Positions 7,062 through 14,631 of a DNA stretch of 64,000 nucleotides are shown here, one piece after another. The stretch lies in contig JBDTSP010000011.1 in the NCBI GenBank assembly GCA_039931065.1, positions 85,823 through 149,822 on the forward strand. The letters run 5' to 3'. Source of the DNA: CADEED01 sp039931065 (lineage in GTDB: Bacteria; Pseudomonadota; Gammaproteobacteria; Steroidobacterales; Steroidobacteraceae). A program made the position numbers and the translations under genes. The first letter of the stretch is position 1. Each line of letters begins with the position of its first letter. The notes beneath the pieces were generated by a model, which worked only from the letters and a program-made list of their open reading frames with translations, searched no databases and had not been told where the DNA came from.

Positions 7062-8942
7062 ATGGACGGCAGCGGCATCGGTCATTCCATCCTGATCGTC
7101 GAAGACGACCCGGGCGTCGCCAGCGATTTGCAGCAATCGCTGCAGTACATGGGTTATGACGCGTATGCAATCGCAAGCTCTGCCGACGAGGCAATCCAGC
7201 GCGCCTCCGATCGCTGCCCGGATCTCGTTCTCATGGACATGACTATCGGTGCTGCACCCGAAGGCATTCAGCTGGCGGACATTCTTCGCCACAAGTTCGG
7301 CGTGTCGGTGGTGTACCTGACAGCGCATGCCGATGAGGCAATCATCGAGGAAGCCAAGCAGATCGATCCCGACGGTTATCTGCAGAGACCCATCAAGGTC
7401 GCCGAATTGCGCGCCGCGATTGAAGTGGCGGTTCACAAGCACAGATTGGACAAGAGCCTGCGCGAGTGCGAAGGCATGTTCTCGACGGCCTTGCGATCAG
7501 TCAGCGACGCAGTCGTCACCCTCGACCTTTCCGGCAAAGTCACCCTCGTCAACCCGGCTGCGGAAACTCTCATCGGCACCCATGTTGAAGCAGCACTCGG
7601 CAGGTCCTCCGAAGACCTGCTTTGGCTGATGGACCAGGCGATTCCGACTGCGGAAGCCTCGCCTCAGCCGGTGGCGCGGCTGGTAGCGCGTGGGGCCGAT
7701 GCCGGAAAGCCCGCGGGCGCCGTAAAGGTGTTGCGCAGCATCAGCGAAAAGGTCCAGCTGCAAAAGCAACTCAAGCTCGCCGATCGCCTGACGTCCCTCG
7801 GCACCATGGCCGCCAGCACTGCGCACGAGCTCAACAACCCCCTGACCGTGGTGGTCACCAACGCGGGATTTATCGGCGCGGCATTTGCCGAACACATCGC
7901 GGAGCACTTTCCGGATGGGAAAAACACCGGCGATCAGAAACGGCTGCGTGAAATTCAGGAGGCGATCGGAGACCTCAATGCCGCGGCGAGTCGCATGGGA
8001 CGAATCGTCGCCGACCTGCGGACTTTCTCCCAGCCTGCCGAGCAGACGACTCAAACGATCGACCTGCGGCGCTGCATTGAAAGGGCAATTCGCGCTACCG
8101 CGCACGAATTTCAGGATCGCGCCCGGCTGCGCACGCGCTTCGATGCAACTCCCGAGGTACGCGGCGAAACCGCGCGGCTGGAGCAGGTGCTGGTCAATCT
8201 ACTCATCAATGCGGCGCACGCTATTGCGCCCGGTGACGCCGAAAGGAATGAAGTCTCGATCTCGACGCGCACTGATGACCGCGGATTTGCGATCATCGAC
8301 ATACGCGACACAGGTGAGGGAATGGCGCCCGCCGTGCTGGAAAGGATTTTCGAACCCTTTTTCACCACCAAGCCGGCCGGTACAGGAACTGGGCTTGGGC
8401 TCGCCATCTGCAGTGGCATCGTAAAATCTCTGGGCGGCGAGATTCGCGCCACCAGTGACCGGGGTCGTGGCACTACCTTCACTCTGTCGCTGCCCGCCGC
8501 GTCAAGCCAGAAGAGTGCGGCGCCGAAGACTGCGGGCGCTGAATCCGCTTCCGCAACCGGCCGCATCCTGGTCGTCGACGACGAGCCAACGCTCTTGCGC
8601 GCCATGCAGCGGATTCTCGAGGATGAGAAACATCATGTGGTGTGCGTTGACAATGCACATGACGCAATAGTCCTGATCAATCGCGGCGAGCAGTTCGATG
8701 TCATTCTCTCCGACCTGCTCATGCCGACCATGACGGGGGTCGATCTCTACGAGGCGCTGCTTCTGAAGGATCGCAGTCTGGCCGAGTCGATTGTGTTCGT
8801 CAGCGGCGGAGCAACAACCGCCAAACTGGATGGCTTTTTGCGCGCGGCGCGCAACCTTCGCCTGGAAAAACCCTTCAAGGGAGCGCAGCTTCTCGCGATC
8901 GTGCAGAGAGCACTGCTCGCCAGGGCGGCAGTGACGGCGTAG
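7062..8942 (+). CDS. Hybrid sensor histidine kinase (REC-PAS-HisKA-HATPase-REC)
   Basis: 626 residues, no membrane segment, so cytoplasmic. An N-terminal receiver (about 9-125) has DD at 15-16 and phospho-acceptor Asp59 in LMDM. The usual Lys of YL.KP is Arg (YLQRPI). A PAS-like segment follows (about 135-225: SDAVVTLDLSGKVTLVNPAA). HisKA has His255 in ASTAHELNNPL. The ATPase domain shows the N box LLINAAHAI, DTGEGM, FFTTKPAGTGTGLGLAI. The C-terminal receiver (501-626) has Asp551 in LSDLLMP and KP at 602-603. This topology suits a phosphorelay node that both receives and emits phosphate. Start at ATG 7062 behind GAGGAG; longer starts lack a site. No dedicated response regulator is adjacent, so the output is unknown. 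Confidence 0.92.
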   Translation: MDGSGIGHSILIVEDDPGVASDLQQSLQYMGYDAYAIASSADEAIQRASDRCPDLVLMDMTIGAAPEGIQLADILRHKFGVSVVYLTAHADEAIIEEAKQIDPDGYLQRPIKVAELRAAIEVAVHKHRLDKSLRECEGMFSTALRSVSDAVVTLDLSGKVTLVNPAAETLIGTHVEAALGRSSEDLLWLMDQAIPTAEASPQPVARLVARGADAGKPAGAVKVLRSISEKVQLQKQLKLADRLTSLGTMAASTAHELNNPLTVVVTNAGFIGAAFAEHIAEHFPDGKNTGDQKRLREIQEAIGDLNAAASRMGRIVADLRTFSQPAEQTTQTIDLRRCIERAIRATAHEFQDRARLRTRFDATPEVRGETARLEQVLVNLLINAAHAIAPGDAERNEVSISTRTDDRGFAIIDIRDTGEGMAPAVLERIFEPFFTTKPAGTGTGLGLAICSGIVKSLGGEIRATSDRGRGTTFTLSLPAASSQKSAAPKTAGAESASATGRILVVDDEPTLLRAMQRILEDEKHHVVCVDNAHDAIVLINRGEQFDVILSDLLMPTMTGVDLYEALLLKDRSLAESIVFVSGGATTAKLDGFLRAARNLRLEKPFKGAQLLAIVQRALLARAAVTA

Positions 8943-9051
8943 CGGTCACGGCGCTGCGTTCGACCTTTATCTTTGGATCCGCGGGTCGGATCGCAATTCC
9001 TCCCAGGGACGCATCCGGAATACGAAATCCTTGTCTGCACCCGCGTTTCCG

Positions 9052-9265
9052 AATCGCGCAGCCTGCCGCACCACCAGAACACCAGCGGCGACAGGATCCA
9101 CCATGAAAGCCAGTACACCGCTTCGGCGGCGAAGGCTTTTGGCCATGGTGTTACATAGCCCGCGAAGTACAGCTGCGATCCGAAAACGCAGGTCAGCAGC
9201 AACCACAGGCCGGCGTGGACCAGCCAGCGCGGCCAGGAGCGGGATGTCTGCGGTGTTGAACTCAC
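9052..9265 (-). pseudogene. 5' fragment of a LytS-like sensor histidine kinase
   Basis: From a GTG at 9265 about 70 codons encode a two-helix membrane segment (WLVHAGLWLLLTCVFGSQLY; EAVYWLSWWILSPLVFWWCG) ending in RLR. This looks like the N-terminal membrane domain of LytS-type histidine kinases, which have W..W.L.SP...W..RR at the end of the helix pair. After that the frame turns into low-complexity, Arg/Ser-rich sequence antisense to the hybrid kinase. No kinase domain follows, so the gene is truncated. The match is by pattern; an unrelated small membrane protein is possible. Confidence 0.45.
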
Positions 9266-9524
9266 GCGCGCACTTTAGCCGGGAATTCTCCAGCGACAAA
9301 CTATCCGGGTCCGAATCTGAAATTGGTGAACGCTCTTTCCCAGGTCGCCCGACTGATCAAATATCCGGTAACTGGCATTGACTCGAAATTGATCGGCTCG
9401 ACCGGCTCGGAGTCGTTCAGCACGCGAACAAAACCCGGCACTATGTTCACGCCTTGAATCGTCAAGGCGACGACGACGCGAGAGTAGTGGCGGACGGCAA
9501 AGCGACGCGTGTCCTCGCCGCCCC
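9266..9524. other. Intergenic stretch, no assignable gene
   Basis: About 260 bases before the ArsR promoter. On the minus strand, 9298-9465 can be read as a codon-like run (PGFVRVLNDSEPVEPINFES, then MPVTGYLI) ending in a TAG near 9298. It has no good start and no family I recognise. It may be the tail of another decayed gene. Confidence 0.3.
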
Positions 9525-9552
9525 TTGCATGGCACTGATCCGTCTGTATACT
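9525..9552 (+). promoter_or_regulatory. Sigma70-type promoter of the arsR-SRPBCC operon, probably leaderless
   Basis: TTGCAT (9525-9530) and TATACT (9547-9552) are separated by 16 bases. This puts the transcription start at about 9559-9560, which is the ArsR ATG itself. No Shine-Dalgarno sequence precedes that ATG. A leaderless messenger is the simplest reading. Confidence 0.6.
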
Positions 9553-9567
9553 GAACCGTATGGTTCA
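9552..9567. promoter_or_regulatory. Inverted-repeat operator overlapping the arsR start codon
   Basis: TGAACC and GGTTCA form a perfect six-base inverted repeat around GTAT. The site abuts the -10 box and contains the ATG at 9560, where a bound ArsR dimer would block the promoter start. ArsR-type repressors commonly autoregulate through such dyads. Binding by this ArsR is inference. Confidence 0.55.
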
Positions 9568-9925
9568 CTATGAAACGGCTCGCCTCGATGCTTCGTTTTC
9601 GGCGCTCGGAGACGCCACGCGGCGCGGCGTTCTGGAACAACTCGGGCGCGCGGAGGCCTCAATCACGGACCTTGCCGGGAAGTTTCAGATGACCCTCACG
9701 GGTATGAAGAAACACGTCGGCATCCTGGAGCTGGCCGGGCTCGTCACCACGGAGAAGGTCGGGCGCGTGCGGACCTGCAAACTCGGTGTGCACGGACTTG
9801 CGGATGAAGCGGCCTGGATCGAGAGACACCGCTACCTCTGGGATGCGCGGTTCGACGCGTTGGACCAGGTCGTGGAGAAATTAAAACGGAAGGAGAAGGT
9901 CGATGGACGCAAGAAAAGAAAATGA
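9560..9925 (+). CDS. ArsR/SmtB family winged-helix repressor
   Basis: 121 residues with the ArsR winged-helix pattern: FSALGDATRRGVLEQL (about 11-27), ITDLAGKFQMTLTGMKKHVG (recognition helix, 36-55), LELAGLVTTEKVGRVRTCKL (wing). No cysteine cluster for metal sensing is present; this subgroup is usually paired with SRPBCC proteins rather than metal resistance. The gene overlaps the SRPBCC gene by 23 bases. A -35/-10 pair and a dyad sit at the start codon (9525-9567). The natural ligand is unknown. Confidence 0.88.
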   Translation: MVHYETARLDASFSALGDATRRGVLEQLGRAEASITDLAGKFQMTLTGMKKHVGILELAGLVTTEKVGRVRTCKLGVHGLADEAAWIERHRYLWDARFDALDQVVEKLKRKEKVDGRKKRK

Positions 9926-10424
9926 GCCCCACTCCAGGAAGAGCCGCACGACCGTGGAACGGAAATTCGACCGTGAGCTCGTCGTCACGCGAACCATCAA
10001 CGGTCCGGCGCGCGTCGTGTTCGACGCGTGGACCAAGCCTGAATTGTTCAAGCAGTGGTGGGCGCCCAGATCGATGGGCATGTTCCTGCGTTCCTGCGAG
10101 ATGGATGTTCGTGTCGGGGGCAAATACCGTCTGACATTCGGCCACGATGTCTCGAGCCCCGCGCAGTTCTTCGGTACGTATATCGACGTGACACCGCATT
10201 CGCGCCTTGCCTGGACCAACGAAGAAGGTGGAGACGGTGGACCTATCACCACATTGACCTTCGAAGAAAAGGCCGGCCTGACGCTGCTGGTCCTGCACGA
10301 GCTCTATCCCTCGAAGGAAGCTCTCGATGCTGCCGGCACAGGGGCAGCGGATGCGCTGGGCGAGATGTTCGATCAACTGGACGAACTTCTCGTCACGCTG
10401 GGCGCGAACGTGGGAAAGTCATGA
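9903..10424 (+). CDS. SRPBCC (AHSA1/START-like) domain protein
   Basis: 173 residues. After a charged N-terminus (1-20) the AHSA1-like fold starts at RELVVTRTINGPARVVFDAW and runs on through WTKPELFKQWWAPRSM. It then has the typical GGKYRL..G strand, the edge FGTYIDVTPHSRLAWTNE and the long C-terminal helix (GEMFDQLDELL). The fold binds small hydrophobic ligands or acts as an Hsp90 co-chaperone module; in ArsR-linked bacterial copies the role is generally unassigned. Overlap with arsR shows coupled translation. Confidence 0.87.
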   Translation: MDARKENEPHSRKSRTTVERKFDRELVVTRTINGPARVVFDAWTKPELFKQWWAPRSMGMFLRSCEMDVRVGGKYRLTFGHDVSSPAQFFGTYIDVTPHSRLAWTNEEGGDGGPITTLTFEEKAGLTLLVLHELYPSKEALDAAGTGAADALGEMFDQLDELLVTLGANVGKS

Positions 10425-10435
10425 GGTCTTCTTGA

Positions 10436-10777
10436 CGGCCTGAGCGCCGGGCAACAGGCTCCGGGCCAGGCGGCAATCGCGAAAACGCCGACATCGAACT
10501 ACTTGCGGCGACGGCGGCACGCTTCCAGCCCGATCTCGTCGTGATCAAGGAGATGGAGTCGTACCTGATGGGTCGCGCGCCCGGTGAAACTCCGGCCCTC
10601 ATTCGAGCGGCACTGCTGAATGCGGGCGTGCCCGACGCGGCGCTGGAAACGTGCGCGAGCGAGATCGTCGCCGTCAAGCACGTGTTCGAGTGGGCCCGGC
10701 CGGGTGATGTGCTGGTGATGCCGGTACACGACCGGGTGGTTCGCGCCGAAGCCATCGCGCTGATCCTGAGGAGTTAG
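10436..10777 (+). pseudogene. C-terminal fragment of a Mur ligase/cyanophycin-synthetase-like enzyme
   Basis: The frame is open from just after a stop at 10433 and reads GGNRENADIELLAATAARFQ, then PDLVVIKEMESYLMGRAPGE, then a tail with FEWARPGDVLVMPVHDRV. This resembles the C-terminal domain of Mur-ligase-type enzymes such as cyanophycin synthetase (GDR.DEDI..L......D.L.IKED..LRGR..GE ... A..GDLVVV). The ATP-binding and catalytic parts are absent, and only an internal ATG (10541) is available. I read it as a remnant, though a short protein from 10541 (78 residues) could be made. It converges with the next gene, overlapping by four bases. Confidence 0.5.
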
Positions 10778-11418
10778 TCTTTCGTCTTGCCGTTCGGATC
10801 CTTGAAGTACTCCCTTTCCAGCAATGCACTGACGCGGTCGTATAGACCGTCGTAACTCTTCTCGGCTCCGAGCAGAAATTTCTTCAGGCTGGCGTCTGGC
10901 TCGGCCGCCGCCATCACCTGGCACAAGTGGCGCTCGTGGTTCAAGCCATTGACGTAACTGAGCAGCACTGTGCGTTCGTATTCGCGTCCGCCATGGCCGA
11001 TGATGGGCGCGAAGTACCGCGCGCGGTCCTTGGCGATCGCGGCGCGCTTGCGTTTCTCGATTTCCGGCAACGGATCGAGGTTGATCCGCACACCGCGATG
11101 TTCCTTGGCGATTCGTTCCAGGTCTTTCGTCAGTTGACCGCCCGCTTCAGCAACGGCGGACACGACCTCGTGCATGGCCTCTGACTCGACTTTCACGTAG
11201 AGAATCAACTCGGCGAGGTCGAGACTGCCGGCGTCCTTGTAGAGCATGCTGTACCCCTCGTTCAGCATCTGCCGCTGCTTGCTCGAGGCAGGCGCTTTCG
11301 CACGCGCCGCACTGGCATCGGTGTCGGCCTGCTTCGATACCGCCTCCTGATGGGCACAGCCCGCGGTCAGGGTGATCAGCAGCAAAGTGAAAAGTAAACA
11401 TCGCGGTGAATCAGGCAT
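10774..11418 (-). CDS. Exported lipoprotein of unknown function
   Basis: 214 residues with a lipoprotein signal peptide (LLFTLLLITLTAGC, cleavage before Cys about residue 21). The mature part is mostly helical and charged, with heptad-like stretches around residues 60-110 (LDLAELILYVKVESEAMHEV) and a C-terminal helical region (SYVNGLNHERHLCQVMAAAE). I do not recognise the family. It stands alone, convergent with the Mur-ligase fragment. Confidence 0.6.
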   Translation of the reverse strand: MPDSPRCLLFTLLLITLTAGCAHQEAVSKQADTDASAARAKAPASSKQRQMLNEGYSMLYKDAGSLDLAELILYVKVESEAMHEVVSAVAEAGGQLTKDLERIAKEHRGVRINLDPLPEIEKRKRAAIAKDRARYFAPIIGHGGREYERTVLLSYVNGLNHERHLCQVMAAAEPDASLKKFLLGAEKSYDGLYDRVSALLEREYFKDPNGKTKD

Positions 11419-11862
11419 GTGAATCTCCGGGGAAAAGCGAACTACTGCGTCGACGACGCTAAGGACACCCGATCCCTTTCTCGAGCTGTTCGCGCGCCTA
11501 CACTACGACGATATGACAGCCAGCGATGTAGTCCTGCCGGAGATTGTTGGCGATGCGCGCAGGTGTAACCAGGGTTCCGACCCCTCGATCATCTTCACCC
11601 TCCTTCGGCCGCCGCAACTCAGTGATGCTCCAACGGGACCAGGCCAGTGCCTGCTGGATTTTCCGGGTGCATCTTCTTCAATGCAGCCCGGGCCACGGGC
11701 TTGAAATCATCCGTGCCGTGGGTAGTTAGCACGTGTCAGGGCAAGCCGTTGCGTTCCGTCACGTCGCGCGTTGGGTGAACTACCATGGGCACCCTTTCGA
11801 ATTCAATATGAACCTTGGCGTGGTTCCGAGCGACTTCAGTATCAGGAGTGGCACTTCAAGCG
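11419..11862. other. Intergenic region with no clear gene
   Basis: 444 bases between a minus-strand lipoprotein and the ECF sigma remnant. A short codon-like minus-strand run (11610-11720; DDFKPVARAALKKMHPEN) has no start or known family. The block around 11568-11583 contains GGGTTCCGACCCC, resembling short repeats found near REP-type elements, but no second copy was seen in this window. Confidence 0.3.
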
Positions 11863-12237
11863 ATGATCGACCAGACAGAACGCGCATTCGACGGCTACGC
11901 CCGTGACGTCGTTCAGGAGACCTGGATCGCAGTCATTCGTGGACTCAAGCGGCTCGATGATCCGGTCCAATTTCCCGCGTGGCTCTACCGCATCGCGCAC
12001 CGCAAATGCGCCGATCACATTCGTTTCAATCAACGGCAGGGGCGCCTGATCGCGAGCGTCGAGCGCGAGTCTGAGATTGCCGCGGACAGCAATCGGGGAG
12101 CGGACGGGCGGGGCGAATCAGCGGACTTCACCGCGGCGATCGCCGACATAGCGTCAATCCTGTCCTTGCCGGTGGGTACCGTGAAATCCCGACTTCATCA
12201 CGCGCGTGAATCACTCAAGAACCAAGCTGGAGAATGA
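11863..12237 (+). pseudogene. ECF sigma-70 factor with internal deletions (probably non-functional)
   Basis: The 124-codon frame from ATG 11863 keeps recognisable pieces of an ECF sigma factor. Part of region 2 is present (DVVQETWIAVIRGLKRLDDP, FPAWLYRIAHRKCADHIR), as is the end of region 4 (IADIASILSLPVGTVKSRLH, HARESLKNQ). What is missing is the N-terminal half of region 2 and the front of region 4, including the L.LP..QR.V..L segment that normally precedes the HTH. ECF factors are about 160-200 residues, so this is short by roughly 50. It is followed two bases later by a DUF6768 gene, a usual partner of ECF factors. It could be a degenerate gene still open by chance, or a minimal variant; I favour decay. 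Confidence 0.6.
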
Positions 12238-12238
12238 A

Positions 12239-12628
12239 ATGGAAAGTATCGACGAAAGAATCAGGAATGCCTTGTCGTCTGAAGACCAGGCGTTCCTCGC
12301 GAGAATGGATGCCGATGGCTCGCTCTACAAAGATGTCGCTGCTACGTTCCGTGGCCGCGCGCGTTTCCTGAACGTCCTGCTGTGGTTTTTCGGCTTTGCC
12401 TTTTTCGCCGTCGCCGTAGTATGCGGATGGCAATTCGCCACCCAGACGGATCTGCGCAGCATGCAGCTCTGGGGCGTCGGCACCACACTTGCCTTCATCG
12501 CGCTGGGAATGATCAAGCTGAGGTTCTGGATGGAATTGCAGAAAGTTGCGATCGTGCGCGAAATCAAGCGGGTCGAGCTGCAGCTGGCCAGTCTGACCGC
12601 TGCACTGCGCTCAGAAAAGGCCGTTTGA
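12239..12628 (+). CDS. DUF6768 family membrane protein, partner of an ECF sigma factor
   Basis: 129 residues, start ATG 12239 behind GGAGAATGAA, directly after the ECF frame. The family layout is clear: N-terminal IDERIRNALSSED, then GRARFLNVLLWFFGFAFFAV with a first membrane helix (about 45-65), a second helix (WGVGTTLAFIALGMIKLRFW), and a tail helix with IVREIKRVELQLASL. DUF6768 proteins are typically encoded after ECF sigma genes and may act as their membrane regulators, though I know of no defined mechanism. Here the partner sigma appears damaged, leaving this gene possibly orphaned. Confidence 0.72.
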   Translation: MESIDERIRNALSSEDQAFLARMDADGSLYKDVAATFRGRARFLNVLLWFFGFAFFAVAVVCGWQFATQTDLRSMQLWGVGTTLAFIALGMIKLRFWMELQKVAIVREIKRVELQLASLTAALRSEKAV

Positions 12629-12682
12629 TCCGGTATCCTCCATCCTCACCTGATCATCCACACCTACGGCTGAGTCGATCTG

Positions 12683-13936
12683 ATGCTCGAATTAATCGAA
12701 GTTGGCATCGTCATCACGGCGTTGTTCGCCTGGTTCAACGTCCGTTTCGTCGGCCTGCCCTCGACCATTGGCGTCATGGTCATCGCGCTGGTGCTGTCGC
12801 TGGCGTTCGTGGCGCTCGACGCACTCGGCTTTCACGAGCTGGGCGAGTACGAGAAAGGACTGCTGAGTTCGATCGATTTCTCCGAGCTGCTGATGCAGGG
12901 CATGCTTTCACTGCTCTTGTTCGCCGGCGCGTTGCACGTGGACTTGAGCGTACTGCGGCGTTATCGCTGGCAGATCGGCCTGCTCGCCTTCATCGGCACC
13001 ACGGTTTCCGCAATTCTGGTCGGCACCGTGATCTGGTACGTAATGCCCTGGTTTCACGTCGAGCTCCCGCTCGCGTATTGCCTCGCGTTCGGTGCCTTGA
13101 TATCGCCCACCGATCCAATCGCGGTGATGGGAATCCTCAAGACCGCCGGCGCGCCTCAGTCGGTGGAAGTGGTGATCGCGGGCGAATCCCTGTTCAACGA
13201 TGGCGTCGGCATCGTGCTGTTCGTCATCGCGTACGCCATGCTGGGCGGCGGAGGTCCGCCAGCGCCGCTCGAGATCGGCACTCTGCTGCTGCGCGAAGCA
13301 GGCGGCGGCATCGTCTTCGGCGTGGTGCTCGGCTACATCACCTTCCTGCTGCTGCGGAGCATCGACAGCTACCAGGAAGAAGTGCTCATCACGCTCGCAG
13401 CTGTACTCGGCGGCTACGCGCTCGCCAGTCACCTGCACGTTTCGGGACCGCTTGCGATGGTGGCCGTTGGGCTGGTCGTCGGCAACCATGGGCGCGCGGA
13501 CGCCATGTCCGATACCACCCGGCGCCATCTCGACATGTTCTGGGAGCTGATCGACGCGATCCTGAACTCGGTCCTGTTCGTGCTGATCGGACTCGAGATC
13601 GTGGTGCTCAAGGTCTTCGATGGTGCGGCGCTCGCGGCGCTCACGGTGATCGTGGTAACGCTAGGCGCGCGCGCGCTCACCGTGATGCTGCCGCTCGAGT
13701 TGTTTGGCTCTGCATTTGGCCTGCCGCGTGGGTCGTGGCGGATTCTCACCTGGGGCGGATTGCGCGGAGGAATCTCCGTGGCGCTCGCGCTCTCATTGCC
13801 TGCCGGGCCCTCCAAGGAAATCGTGGTCACGCTCACGTACGCCGCGGTGATCTTCTCCATCCTGGTTCAGGGACTCACCATCGGCCGGGTAGTCCGGCGC
13901 GCTTACCAGCCGCTTGCTCGAGCAGCGGACCCTTGA
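12683..13936 (+). CDS. CPA1 family Na+/H+ antiporter (NhaP-like)
   Basis: 417 residues with about 12-13 membrane helices. The CPA1 ion-binding motif SPTDPIAV is at about residues 147-154, followed by the conserved GESLFNDGVGIVLF segment. A basic, Gly-rich stretch near the end (RGSWRILTWGGLRGGISVAL) matches NhaP/NHE proteins. The protein exchanges cytoplasmic Na+ (or K+) for protons in the inner membrane and supports pH and salt tolerance. The usual long cytoplasmic regulatory tail is absent. It ends six bases from the convergent lipoprotein gene. The nearby ClC, MscS and trehalose genes make an osmotic or ionic theme. Confidence 0.93.
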   Translation: MLELIEVGIVITALFAWFNVRFVGLPSTIGVMVIALVLSLAFVALDALGFHELGEYEKGLLSSIDFSELLMQGMLSLLLFAGALHVDLSVLRRYRWQIGLLAFIGTTVSAILVGTVIWYVMPWFHVELPLAYCLAFGALISPTDPIAVMGILKTAGAPQSVEVVIAGESLFNDGVGIVLFVIAYAMLGGGGPPAPLEIGTLLLREAGGGIVFGVVLGYITFLLLRSIDSYQEEVLITLAAVLGGYALASHLHVSGPLAMVAVGLVVGNHGRADAMSDTTRRHLDMFWELIDAILNSVLFVLIGLEIVVLKVFDGAALAALTVIVVTLGARALTVMLPLELFGSAFGLPRGSWRILTWGGLRGGISVALALSLPAGPSKEIVVTLTYAAVIFSILVQGLTIGRVVRRAYQPLARAADP

Positions 13937-13942
13937 GAAGAA

Positions 13943-14506
13943 TCATGAAGTCCAGGCGATCTCGCTGCGCGTGATCTTCCATTTGCCGTAGGTCTTCTCG
14001 AGCTCGTGGTAAAAGCCCTCGCCGCACCGGTAGGGACATCGACCAACGGTGTAGATGACCGCGCGCTTGCCATCAAGCGAGTAGACCGGCAATGAGATTC
14101 GCATGAGTGAACGGGCGCCACCGAATCGCTCACTGAATGTGTCCCAGCTGTGCGACGGATCCGCCTCGTCCGTGAGAGCCGATGCGATCTTCGAGCTGGC
14201 CGCGACGCGCACCGCCGGACAGATCTGCCCTCGCGGCCAACGTGCGGCGCGCGCGCGCCTCCGATCGAAGTCAATTCCGAACTGCACGTTGTGCCGGTCG
14301 GCAGCATGCGGATCATTCTGGCGCGGTACGGCTGGCTGGTCGGAAACCACGATGCGTCCGCCGTCGACCTTGCACGCGATCTCGACCATCGTCTCCATGA
14401 CTTTCTCATCCTCGCTACTCACATGATCGGCATACGGGTCGCGTGCACACGCGGTCGCGACGCAGACAGATGCAAGCGAGATTGTCAGGATTCGCAGTCG
14501 ACGCAT
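13943..14506 (-). CDS. Lipoprotein of unknown function
   Basis: 187 residues from ATG 14506 (the frame stays open further upstream, but the signal peptide begins here). MRRLRILTISLASVCVATAC is a lipoprotein signal with the lipobox VATAC. The mature protein has a Cys pair in the C-terminal part (GRCPYRCGEGFYHELEKTYG) suggesting a disulfide, and ends in WTS. No family recognised. Mature residues are well mixed, so it is likely a real secreted protein. Confidence 0.6.
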   Translation of the reverse strand: MRRLRILTISLASVCVATACARDPYADHVSSEDEKVMETMVEIACKVDGGRIVVSDQPAVPRQNDPHAADRHNVQFGIDFDRRRARAARWPRGQICPAVRVAASSKIASALTDEADPSHSWDTFSERFGGARSLMRISLPVYSLDGKRAVIYTVGRCPYRCGEGFYHELEKTYGKWKITRSEIAWTS

Positions 14507-14631
14507 GGTATTTGAAGAACGCGGCGGAAAGGCCGGCGGGGTTTCAAAGCGGAATGCGTAATGCTGCACTGACAATGCAGAACTGGAAACTGTAGGACCG
14601 GGCTGACAAGTATTAATGGCTACAATGACCC

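Noticed and set aside
11568..11583. GGGTTCCGACCCC as a REP-type repeat
   Set aside because: Only one copy was noticed in this window and no RAYT transposase is nearby.
12382..13974. 530-residue plus-strand frame
   Set aside because: Overlaps the CPA1 antiporter in another frame; Arg/His-rich with no helices or motifs.
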